This document shows positions 44,166 to 53,500 of a DNA stretch of 64,000 nt, piece by piece. The position numbers and the translations under genes are program-made. The DNA is from Vanessa cardui. Taxonomy: Eukaryota > Arthropoda > Insecta > Lepidoptera > Nymphalidae. The stretch covers positions 423,001-487,000 of the forward strand of contig NC_061152.1 of the NCBI RefSeq assembly GCF_905220365.1, given 5' to 3'. The notes beneath the pieces are model-generated. The model saw nothing but the letters and a program-made list of their open reading frames with translations. It was not told the DNA's origin and made no database searches. The stretch's first letter is position 1; each line of letters opens with the position of its first letter.

Positions 44166-44485
44166 CTTTACAACAACAACAACAACAAGAACAACAGCCT
44201 CTAAATTCCCACTGCTGGGCTAAAGGCCTCCTCTCCCTTTGAGGAGAAGGTTTGGAACATATTCCACCACGCTGTTCCAATGCGGGTTGGTGGAATACAC
44301 ATGTGGCAGAATTTCTATGAAATTTGTCACATGCAGGTTTCCTCACGATGTTTTCCTTCACCGCTGAGCACGAGATGAATTATAAAGATAAATTAAGCAC
44401 GTGAATCAGCGGTGCTTGCCTGGGTTTGAACCTGCAATCATCGGGTAAGATGCACGCGTTCTAACCACTGGGCCATCTCGACTCC
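44166..44485 (-). repeat. SINE-A, GTT-tail subfamily, full length
   Basis: TTTACAACAACAACAACAAG tail side, CTCCCTTTGAGGAGAAGG, head CACTGGGCCATCTCGACTCC. Confidence 0.92.
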
Positions 44486-44897
44486 ATCTACTTTACCGCA
44501 CGAGAATGACGTATTGCGTCGCAATGATTCGATATTTAGATTCAAAAGGTCATAAGAGTTTACGACTTGATAAAGTAATGAATTTGAAAACTGACGAAGG
44601 TTTTCTTACTCTGACTGTACTTATCACTCGGTGGTATAGTTATATCAAAGATATAACTGTCAATGAGATTATCAAAAAACGCTTCCGCTTATGACTTGTA
44701 CGTTTAAAACTTATAATTCAAAGAATAATAAAAATTTTATCGTCCAACTTCGATGTAATGGGAATTTTTCGACTATTATCCGACCACGGATAGTGGATGT
44801 GTAATATTTCAAGTGACTTTTAAAATGGTCGGGTTATATTGATTTGAACTTTGATTTGTTTGCAGAAGAATTTAAAAATTAGTATTATCTTCACTTG
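44486..44897. other. Unassigned sequence
   Basis: A 62-codon plus frame at 44506-44694 has no motif, splice support or composition shift. Confidence 0.3.
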
Positions 44898-45178
44898 GTG
44901 GTAGGGCTTTGTGCAAGCCCGCCTGGGTAGGTATCACCCACTCATCAGTTATTCTACCGCCAAATAACAGTACACAGTATTATTGTGTTCCGGTTTGAAG
45001 GGTGAGTCAGCGTAACTACAGGTACAAGGGACATAACATCTTAGTTCCCAAGGTTGGTGGCGCATTGACGATGTAAGGAATAGTTAATATTTCTTACAGC
45101 GCCATTGTCTATGGGTGATAGTGACCATTTACGATCAGGTGGCCCATATGGTTGTCTGCTAACCTATACCATAAAAAA
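44898..45178 (+). repeat. Rep-C, full length
   Basis: GGTGGTAGGGCTTTGTGCAA to AACCTATACCATAAAAAATA. Confidence 0.9.
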
Positions 45179-45249
45179 TATCTATACATCTGCATTTATA
45201 ATGTTAGCTTTTGCCGCGGCTTTGCTTGCGTAAAATATGAATATATTTA

Positions 45250-45335
45250 TTCTATGATCAAATCACACCGTCGGTTGCCTGGAAGAGATCGCTATGTAGC
45301 TATAAGGTCGCCAAAAATATACGCCTGTTATATCA
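45250..45335 (+). repeat. LINE tail N fragment
   Basis: CGGTTGCCTGGAAGAGATCG then AGCTATAAGGTCGCC, as in the 49590 copy. Confidence 0.6.
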
Positions 45336-45374
45336 AGGGCAAATCTATGTTATATTTATTTTTATTTCTGTGTT

Positions 45375-45704
45375 CAGAGGCAGATTTACAAATCTGCCGC
45401 TACTAGGCTATTCAATTTTTGCCGCCCCTACTTTTTTTTGGCAACATTTATGATTTGTGTTCTATCGTCCTCATTACATCGGCTTTTTCCCGTTATTAGT
45501 ATGATTATAAACTAGGTGATATTTCTGTGAGCTACTAGATTATTTTTTCAATCCGCTATGTAGTGACAAGTATACGGATTACGGATGTAATGTGTATACA
45601 TATAATTATAAGTTTTGTTTTTAATTTCTGTAAGATAATAACAAATTTGTGCTAAATCTGCTCTAGGCTCCAGCCTACTTAGCCTATTGGTAAATCCGCC
45701 ACTG
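45375..45704 (+). mobile_element. hAT-type MITE K, complete, 8-bp target-site duplication
   Basis: TCTGTGTT (45367-45374) against TCTGTGTG (45705-45712), 7 of 8 identical. Ends CAGAGGCAGATTTAC and (reverse) CAGTGGCGGATTTAC. Confidence 0.88.
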
Positions 45705-46254
45705 TCTGTGTGGTGTACAATAAATAAATATGAAATATTTACAAATTAACTTAAAATATTACATTTATGTAAAACCTCTTTGTTTACAACACTGTTTTCC
45801 AATTAAAAAGTAGCCTATGTCCGTTCTCGAGCTCTAGACTATTTGTGTACCAAATTTCAGTTAAATATGTCCAGTAGTTTTGGCGTAAAAGCTAGACAGA
45901 TAGAGTTACTTTCGTATTTACATTTTTTTTTTCTGTTTAAAAAATACTTTGAAAATGGTACCTTTATCAATGAAAAAAATTAAAAAGATACTATCTGTGA
46001 CGTAATTCGAGATAATGTTTATTATTTTCATAGATTTGGTAATATTGATATTACCAACCTTAGGAACTAAAATGTTTGTCCCTTGTGCCTGTAGTTACAC
46101 TGGCTCATTTCATACCTAAACAAATATTAGGTATTGTTTGATATGATGAAATGGATTTTAAATGGACCCAGAATCTTGACCATACAAGTATTTATTTTAC
46201 GCCTGGAGTTAGGCTCGGATTCCATCATAGGACACTAATTACTGTAAATTGCAC
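45705..46254. other. LINE tail M scrap, Rep-C scrap, unassigned remainder
   Basis: 45815-45925 resembles tail M (GTACCAAATTTCAGTTAAAT). 46055-46115 is an antisense Rep-C fragment (CTTGTGCCTGTAGTTACACT). 46190-46290 recurs inverted at 49190-49250 (TAACTCCAGGCGTTTCTTTC there). Confidence 0.5.
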
Positions 46255-46435
46255 ATTTACAACAGCATTGTAAATCAGTTTATTTAAAAAGAGCAACTAT
46301 GCGAGTTTCTTGCCGTTTCTTCTCGCTAGAAGCTGCTTTCCGAAACGGTAGTATTTAATTGTTGACGATTCAAAAACGCTTAATTGTGAAGTTTACTTGA
46401 ATAAAATTGATTTGATTTGATTTACACAAATTGAG
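46255..46435 (+). repeat. Diverged tail D relative
   Basis: GAGTTTCTTGCCGTTTCTTC, GCTGCTTTCCGAAACGGTAG, ending ATAAAATTGATTTGATTTG. The same subfamily as the scrap at 30060-30115. Confidence 0.65.
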
Positions 46436-46999
46436 ATTATTATTAAATCTAATTATTAAAAAAATTAATTAAGCATAGATTTTACTTTCTAGTTGTTTGT
46501 TCTTCATGCACTGTATTTAAACCAAAATGTTAACTTAGTGATTACATGCACTCTGTTACTATTTCAGAATGAAGTGGTTTCCTGTAACTGAGGTAGCACA
46601 TAGCATCTTAATTGTATTAATTTAAATGGTTGTATTTGTGTATACTTTGTTGGCGATCCAATAAATAAATCTACCAAAAGTCTTGTCAGTAAATAATCTA
46701 GAAATTCCGAGTTCCAACTTCCAACGTACGTGGACTTAACGGACGGGCCGCCATCTTGAATGTCAATTCGTCGGAGTTTAAATTTAACTTCGATTTATTT
46801 CACACGAACGATTTACTGTGAGTTAACTTTAATGACATTTTCTCTTGGTGATGTTCCTGTAGTAACTTGCACACGTCAAACGATTTCGGCTTTTCTTGTC
46901 AGACAGCGTCTATTTGTGTGTTTGTGTGTGTGGCTGTTTTACTTTACCGTGCGCATGTGTGAAATTTAACCATAGGCGATATGATTAGTGTTTAAAAAA
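46436..46999. other. Unassigned sequence
   Basis: Includes a retro-like ending TGTTGGCGATCCAATAAATA (46650) and GGACGGGCCGCCATCTTGAA (46742). The 69-codon frame at 46760 shows no domain. Confidence 0.3.
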
Positions 47000-47262
47000 A
47001 GTAAAGTAAATTTCCCACTGCTGAGATAAGGCCTCCTCTTCCATTAAGGGGAGGTTTTGGAACATATTCCACCGCGCTGTTCAAATGCGGTTTGGAATTA
47101 AACACATGCAGGTTTCTTCACGTTGTTTTCCTTCACTGCAGAGCACGAGATGAAATATAAACACAAATTAAGCACGTATATATAATGATGCTTGCCTGGG
47201 TTTGAACCCGCAATCATCGGTTAAGATGCACGCGTTCTAACCACGCAGCCATCTCAGCTCGT
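47000..47262 (-). repeat. SINE-A, TTTAC-tail subfamily
   Basis: AGTAAAGTAAATTTCCCACT start, intact B box seen as GGGTTTGAACC, head GCAGCCATCTCAGCTC. Confidence 0.88.
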
Positions 47263-47269
47263 AGTTTTT

Positions 47270-47690
47270 AAAAACCATTTTATAGTATTAAGTAGAGGTT
47301 AATGAACCCAGTAATATTTTAATTTTTTATTTCTAGTACATATTTGTCGAAAAATATCACATTAAAAATTTCATATTTAAATAGCGCGAAAACGTTATTG
47401 GGCGATATGGCGCTGCGATGGTTTCGGTGACGTCACTTGCCTGTATTTTATTCTCTGGTACATATACCTAGTAGGCAAGCAAGGTTAACAAGCAAGTGAC
47501 ATCATCATAAGCCCGGCCAATCAGCAGCGTTCTGTGTCACGTGACAAACGTTTAAAAAATGATTTTTTTAATAAATTAATAATTATTTTAAACTTTTGTT
47601 GATACGCAACCATTTTTAAAGTCATAATCAATATCAATTAAAATAATTAACACTTTATTTTTCGCATTGTCAAATAGCCCATTAACAGCT
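47270..47690 (+). repeat. Rep-J, copy 2
   Basis: TTTTTAAAAACCATTTTATA start, GCGATATGGCGCTGCGATGG, GTGACGTCACTTGCCTGTA, end CGCATTGTCAAATAGCCCAT. Confidence 0.8.
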
Positions 47691-48054
47691 TAGTTAAGAT
47701 GTAAAATCTTTATTAACTGACATTTAATTGATTAGTTTAGTGATAGTAGTTATCATTCTTGAACTTTAAACTTTCAAATCAACTTCAGCACGGACAGACT
47801 CTCTCAAATTAATAATATTAGTGTTAGATATGGCGCGACTCTGACGCCATGTCGTCTAAAACATTTTATTCCATTCTATTTAAGATCTTTAATAAAACTA
47901 AAATTGTATCAAGATCTGGCAATGTTACAAATATTAAAAGGTTTTCTAGACGCGTTATAAACAGCCTTGTGTAATAGAATATCAGCTGTTAAGATCTTAA
48001 ATATAGCTGGCTACGAAAAACCTTTTTTCATTTGGAATTAATTATTATATTTTT
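47691..48054. other. Unassigned sequence
   Basis: Contains ATATGGCGCGACTCTGACGCC near 47830. No exon or repeat recognised. Confidence 0.3.
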
Positions 48055-48327
48055 TTTATGGTATAGGTTGGCGGACGAGCATATGGGCCACCTGATGGTA
48101 TGGTCACCATCACCCATAGACAATGACGCTGTAAGAAATATTAACTATTCCATCGTCAATGTGCCACCAACCATGGGAACTAAGATGTTATGTCCCTTGT
48201 GCCTGTAGTTGCCTCACCTTTCAAACCGGAACACAACAATGCTGAGTACTGTTATTTAGCGGTAGAATAACTGATGAGTGGGTGGTAGCTACCCAGACGG
48301 GCTTGCACAAAGCCCTACCACCAAGTA
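48055..48327 (-). repeat. Rep-C, full length
   Basis: TTTTATGGTATAGGTTGGCG to TTGCACAAAGCCCTACCACC. Confidence 0.9.
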
Positions 48328-48484
48328 ATTATATAAGTTTTTAATATTATTTAAGAGTGTATTACTTTTTATTAAATTCAACAGCGCTGTAAGTGCCTGT
48401 AGTGGTGTATCACGCTGCACTGGTCCGTGTAAATTACATAAGACTTTTTGTGAATGTGATGGTGTTTCAAATAAATAAATAAAC

Positions 48485-48750
48485 TAGCGACCCGCCCTTG
48501 GAACGTGCACTGCTGATAGTAAATATACTACAGAATTTGTTTATTTACGACATTACATTAGAAACTTCTAAAATTATCCGTGCTTCTTTACTATATTGTC
48601 CATGTGTTATATACAAAACCTTCCTCTCGAATCACTCTATCTATTAAGAAAAACCGCATTAAAATCCGTTGCGTAGTTTTAAAGATCTAAGCATACATAG
48701 GGATATAGGGACAGAGAAAGCGACTTTGTTTTATACTATGTAGTGTTTGA
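48485..48750 (+). repeat. LINE tail E, full length
   Basis: CTAGCGACCCGCCCTTGG start, CTTCCTCTCGAATCACTC, end TTGTTTTATACTATGTAGTG. Confidence 0.88.
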
Positions 48751-48889
48751 ATTTTGGCTAAACTTACTTTGCGAAATGCTATCTGTAAATTGTGTGTGTT
48801 TTAAAACACTAACTATTATTGCTAAGACCTTAAGGATTTTACAAAGTTCACCTCCCAAGGGTGCTAAATAGGGGATGAAAGCTTTTATC

Positions 48890-49175
48890 ACAAGGAATTC
48901 AAGTATATGTAATGCTTGTTGACTATCAGACAGGATATATACATAAGTCAAAAAAAAAGTCAGTAAAAGATTATGCAAACGATATATATGTATACTCAAG
49001 TTTATTTTGATTTTATAAATTATATACATATATAATTTTATTTAACTAACATGACTGTATTTTAAATGCTGAAAAAGAGTACTGAAACTATTAAATTTTG
49101 GGCGGTTCTTCTCGGTAGAACCTACTTTTCGAACCGGTGGTAATTTCACTTAATTGTTAAATGCTCTTTTCAAAT
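48890..49175 (+). repeat. LINE tail D, diverged
   Basis: TAATGCTTGTTGACTATCAG, CTTCTCGGTAGAACCTACTT, ends TCACTTAATTGTTAAATGC. Confidence 0.7.
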
Positions 49176-49589
49176 AAACAGATTTACAATGCTGTTATTT
49201 ACAGTAATTAGTGTCCTATGATAGAACCAGAGCCTAACTCCAGGCGTTTCTTTCTAAATACTACTCTTTTAATGAATAATATGATTTATTTATTAATTTA
49301 GTCTTAATAATCTTTTTAAATTTTGAAAATGGTAAATTGATTATATTTTCCATGAAAGGACATAGGCTACTTTTTTGCCTGTTTACAACCAACTCTCAAC
49401 TACGAGATAGAAGCTGCGGGCAGCTACTAGTATTTATTAAGATAATAACAACACAGGATAAATATTTTATTCATTATGTAAGTATCTATAGTATGTAAAT
49501 GTATATATTTATAATGTGTATGTATATTATATATTTATGGAATATTTATTTATGTATCGTATATATACATATATTGTATCTATTTTTTT
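49176..49589. other. Unassigned AT-rich sequence
   Basis: 49315-49430 resembles LINE tail M (GGACATAGGCTACTTTTTTG). The remainder is AT-rich with overlapping low-complexity frames only. Confidence 0.35.
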
Positions 49590-49775
49590 ATGTATTAAAT
49601 TTGTACACCCCTACCATCCTATCTCTCTCCTCTACCAAAGGTTGCCTGGAAGAGATCGCTGTTTTAGCGATAAGGCCGTTTATTGTACATTTTTCTTTTC
49701 TTTGTTTTTGTTTTACTCCTATTATTTTTGTCTATATTGGTGTGCAATAAAGAGTATATAAATAAATAAGATATA
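49590..49775 (+). repeat. LINE tail N
   Basis: TACCAAAGGTTGCCTGGAAG, AGCGATAAGGCCGTTTATTG, end GTGTGCAATAAAGAGTATAT. The AATAAA there is the element's own polyadenylation signal. Confidence 0.7.
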
Positions 49776-49815
49776 TTATCGTAATCAAATCAGTGTGGAA
49801 ACACAGATACACTTA

Positions 49816-50154
49816 TAGTACGACACAACTTAGATGTATCATCGGTAAAATTCGTAAAACCGATCACATCCGAATTGAGTACACTAATCCAAATTATCAA
49901 CATTTATTTCTCATGCGAATATGTTCTTTGCACAAACGTTATAACTTGTAATATCATATGACTTAATATATTCGTCAATTTGTCACGTCGATTTACATGC
50001 CATTGCTTTCTCTGACGCGTGAATCTATAGCGACGAATAGCGTCGAATGGCGCGATAGGTAGCTATTGCTATTGGTTGTGTAAATCGGCAGTTATCGGTT
50101 TTATTTTCATTCCATTTCATTTTCCGATGCTACATCTAATTTGTGTCGTACTAT
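49816..50154 (-). mobile_element. MITE-H, full length, inverted orientation
   Basis: TAGTACGACACAACTTAGAT left, GATGCTACATCTAATTTGTG then TCGTACTATA right. Inner blocks run in the opposite order to the other copies. Confidence 0.88.
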
Positions 50155-50230
50155 ACTAGTGTCTCAGCACGAGCGAACCCGCACTCTCGAACTAGTAAAA
50201 TAAAAATAAAAATGCAATCTTTAATTTGAC

Positions 50231-50236
50231 TTTATT
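50231..50236 (-). other. Polyadenylation signal AATAAA of the small secreted-protein gene
   Basis: AATAAA on the minus strand, 65 bp after the stop codon at 50302-50304. It gives a short 3' UTR and supports the exon model. Confidence 0.7.
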
Positions 50237-50301
50237 TCGAATACAGTTCCAAAAAATTAAAATCAAATAACTTTCATTTCGGGAATTTCATGAGCCAATA
50301 A

Positions 50302-50543
50302 CTATGTCATATAGTTGGGCTGCTGGCAGGCTTGGCATGGTGAGACCACCATTGGCCGTGGGGTTACCGGGCAGTATGGTGGCGTGTATATAGTTGCGGA
50401 GCATGTGCATGGTGGTGATGGCCTTGGGATGCATATTGAAGGTTGCCCAATGATCGGTTTCCCAATATCTGCGAAGCAAACTGTAGACCCATCAGGCTGC
50501 TTCACGCAGCGCCAAGGTGCGGCCAGGCTGGAGCTGATGATGG
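50302..50543 (-). CDS. Small secreted protein, exon 2
   Basis: Two leading bases (CC completing Ala-10), then 79 codons and TAG, counting from IISSSLAAPWRCVKQ to QACQQPNYMT. An overlapping open frame one base off (ending AAQLYDIVIGS) is a shadow: it lacks the signal-peptide continuation and repeat. Confidence 0.75.
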
Positions 50544-53500
50544 CTGTTAATCAACAACATCCGTTTAGATCAGAAATTTATCGGTGGTAGGGTACAAGCC
50601 CGTCTGATTATCTACCATCAGATAATGTTGTCTTAAATTTTCGCGATTATTACACATTTAAATAAAACTAGTTATAACGGATTTATCGATTCGCGTGTAT
50701 TAATTATTTTTGACATCCCGACGTATAGTCTACCCGTAGTCGACGGGTGGTCTACACGTGACCACGAACGCTGTAAAGTGCTCGAAACGTCGGGATGTCA
50801 AAAATAATTAATATACGCGATTCAAATCCGTTATAACTAGTTTTATTTAAATACCATCAGATATTCTATCGCCAAACAACAGTATTCCGTATTGTTGTGT
50901 TCCGGTTTGAAGGGTGAGCAGTAGCGTAGCTATCGTAGGGCCAAGTTGTGCAGTGCATGCAGGTTGTGTAGTGCACTAGAGCCTTCAGGGGGCCCTCTTA
51001 ACTAAACCTTAAGCTTCTGAAGCTAGAAAATAACGACCCTGCGCACAATATTTCTTATTTGGTATCTATAATTTTAAAGGGTAATTATTAGTTAAAGAGG
51101 GATGGGAAAGGTGAGGGCCCGATTCTTTTTCTATGCCCCGGTTCCCTTCCTCACCTAGCTACGTCAGTGAGGGTGAGTTCCCAAGGTCGATGGCGCATTG
51201 GTAATGCATGGTATGATTAATATTTCTTACAGCGCCATTGTCTATGGGCTAATAAGTCTCCAAGATTATTTCTTCTTTCGGACATATTCATCAGTCTTTT
51301 TTATGGTATAGGTAGGCGGACAAGCAAATCCACCTGGTAGTAAACCACTACCCAAAGATAAAAAAAAGGTAAATTAACAGCCTGAAAATCTCATTGCTGG
51401 GATAAGGCCTCCTCTTCCATTAAGGAGAGGGTTTTTAGAACTTATTCCACTGTTCTAATGAGGGTTGGTGGAATGCACATGTTTCAGAATTTCGATGATG
51501 GTTCCTCACGATGTTTTCCTTATACGGCGAGCACGAGATGAATTATAAACACAAATTAAGCACATATATATAGGTGCATGCATGGGTTTGATACGCAATC
51601 ATCGGTTAAGATGCACACGTTCTAGCCACGCGGCCATCTCAGCTCAATCCAAAGTTTAGCGTTATAAGAAATACATTAGAAGTTAATATATTATGTCCCT
51701 TGTGTTAGTTGTACTGACTGACTCACTCAAATAGGAACTCAATTATACTTAATATCACTGTAGAATCATCATTATCATTACACAGTATAAAAGAAAGTCG
51801 CTTACTGTCTGTCCCTATGTATGCTTAGATCTTTGAAAGTACGCAACGGATTTTGATGCGGTTTTTTTTTAAATAGATAGAGTGATTCGAGAGGAAGGTT
51901 TTTGTATATAATACATGGACAATATAATAAAGATATATTGGAAATTTGAGTTTATAATGTGATGTCGTAAGATGTAGCGGTTTGTCTAATGAAAACTGTA
52001 AACTTTTAATTCATAATATCAATCAATTAATACACACACAAGTAAACAACACACACATAAACAAACACTCTTACACACATTCACAATCGTAGTGATTTCT
52101 GAAGAAATTTCGAAATGTAATCAATACACAGAGTTACCCACACATACAAATGATTGGAATAAACACAGTAATTGGTCGATACTTGTGATCAAACTAACAA
52201 GTTTGCCAGACGAGTTTATTGGCAAACTTTGACCAAAACCCTACGTCCGTCAAATAGTGGACACGAATTAAGAAACTTCTGAATTTAAAGACGGTTTTCC
52301 AGTATATTGAATACATCAATACAAAACTCCATTGGGATGAAATTATTAACAAGATCTCGGAATAAATATATTATTTCAGACGTAATATATACATATAATA
52401 AAATTGGAGTGTCTGTTTGTAATATTATAAATAAAAATTTTAACAAAAAGAAAAACCGACTTCAAACAAAACACTATTTTAAAACAAATGAATACGCACT
52501 AAAAAGTAATAAAAATAATTGCGTTTTCAACTTTTTTTTAGAGTCCTCCTAAGTAAAATGAAATGTAACACATTAGACTACTTAAAAGTCGATTTACGAT
52601 TATATAACGTAGTTATAGTTATTGTTATATTTGGAGCCGGTGTCAGCCACGGGCACGCGCCTCAACAATCAAAAGTAGGAAGCGATACGAGTCCCGTGAT
52701 TGATCCAGTATATTATCGTATAAAAGGTAATTTGTAAAAAACATATTTGTTAAAGTATTCTGGTATTGTTTTTTGATAGATATACTATAGGGTTTTCTTG
52801 GCTGACACCGAAATACAGACGGATTGATAACCTCCTCCTTTCTGAAGTCGGTTGAAAATAGCCCTTTATTTACTCAATGCATATGTATCTATGTATACAC
52901 GGTACATATACCAACATAACATTTTTTTCAATTCTTGTCTTTCTGTTTGTTCCGGGTAATCTCTGAAACGGCTCGACCGATTTTGACGGGACTTTCACTG
53001 GAAGATAACTCATATAATAGGGAGTAACTAAGGCTACAATAATATATTTTTTGTTTTTAAATTCAAACGCGTACGAGGTCGCAGGCAAAGCTAGTTAGTT
53101 TTAAGACTTGTTACTTAGGCCCGGCTAAATTATTAAGAACTTTGAAACAAGCAATTATATATACGAGTATATTAATTATTCAAACCGAAATACGTATCAT
53201 TACATCATCAATCATCATCATCAATAGCTCCCTTTGAGGAGAGGAGAATGCCGGTTGGTGGAATACACATGTGGCATTAATTCTATGAAATAAGACACAT
53301 GCAGGTATCTTCAAGATGTTTTCCATCACCGAACACGAGATGAATTATACACAAATTAAGCACATATATATAGCGGTGCTTGCCTGGGTTTGAACTCGAA
53401 ATCATCGTTTAAGATGCACGCGTTCTAACCACTGCGCCATCTCAGCTCTAATAATCGATGAGCCAATTTAAATGAGCAGAAATGTAAACAAATGTGATCC

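Larger units (their letters stand above)
50586..51250 (+). repeat. Rep-C interrupted twice by DNA elements
   Basis: Pieces 50586-50624, 50852-50918 and 51170-51250 together make one Rep-C. The gaps hold the fold-back element and hAT MITE K2. It lies inside intron 1 of the small secreted-protein gene. Confidence 0.85.

Noticed and set aside
44146..44361. Recurrent MKENIVRKPACDKFHRNS-type proteins (also near 4481, 12147, 30959, 61066)
   Set aside because: Translations of SINE-A, present on either strand wherever the SINE lies.
50288..50479. Alternative minus frame ending AAQLYDIVIGS
   Set aside because: Tempting because open, but only the neighbouring frame joins to the signal peptide and shows the Pro/Cys repeat.
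50315..50590. 91-codon plus ORF
   Set aside because: Antisense shadow of the small secreted gene's exon 2.
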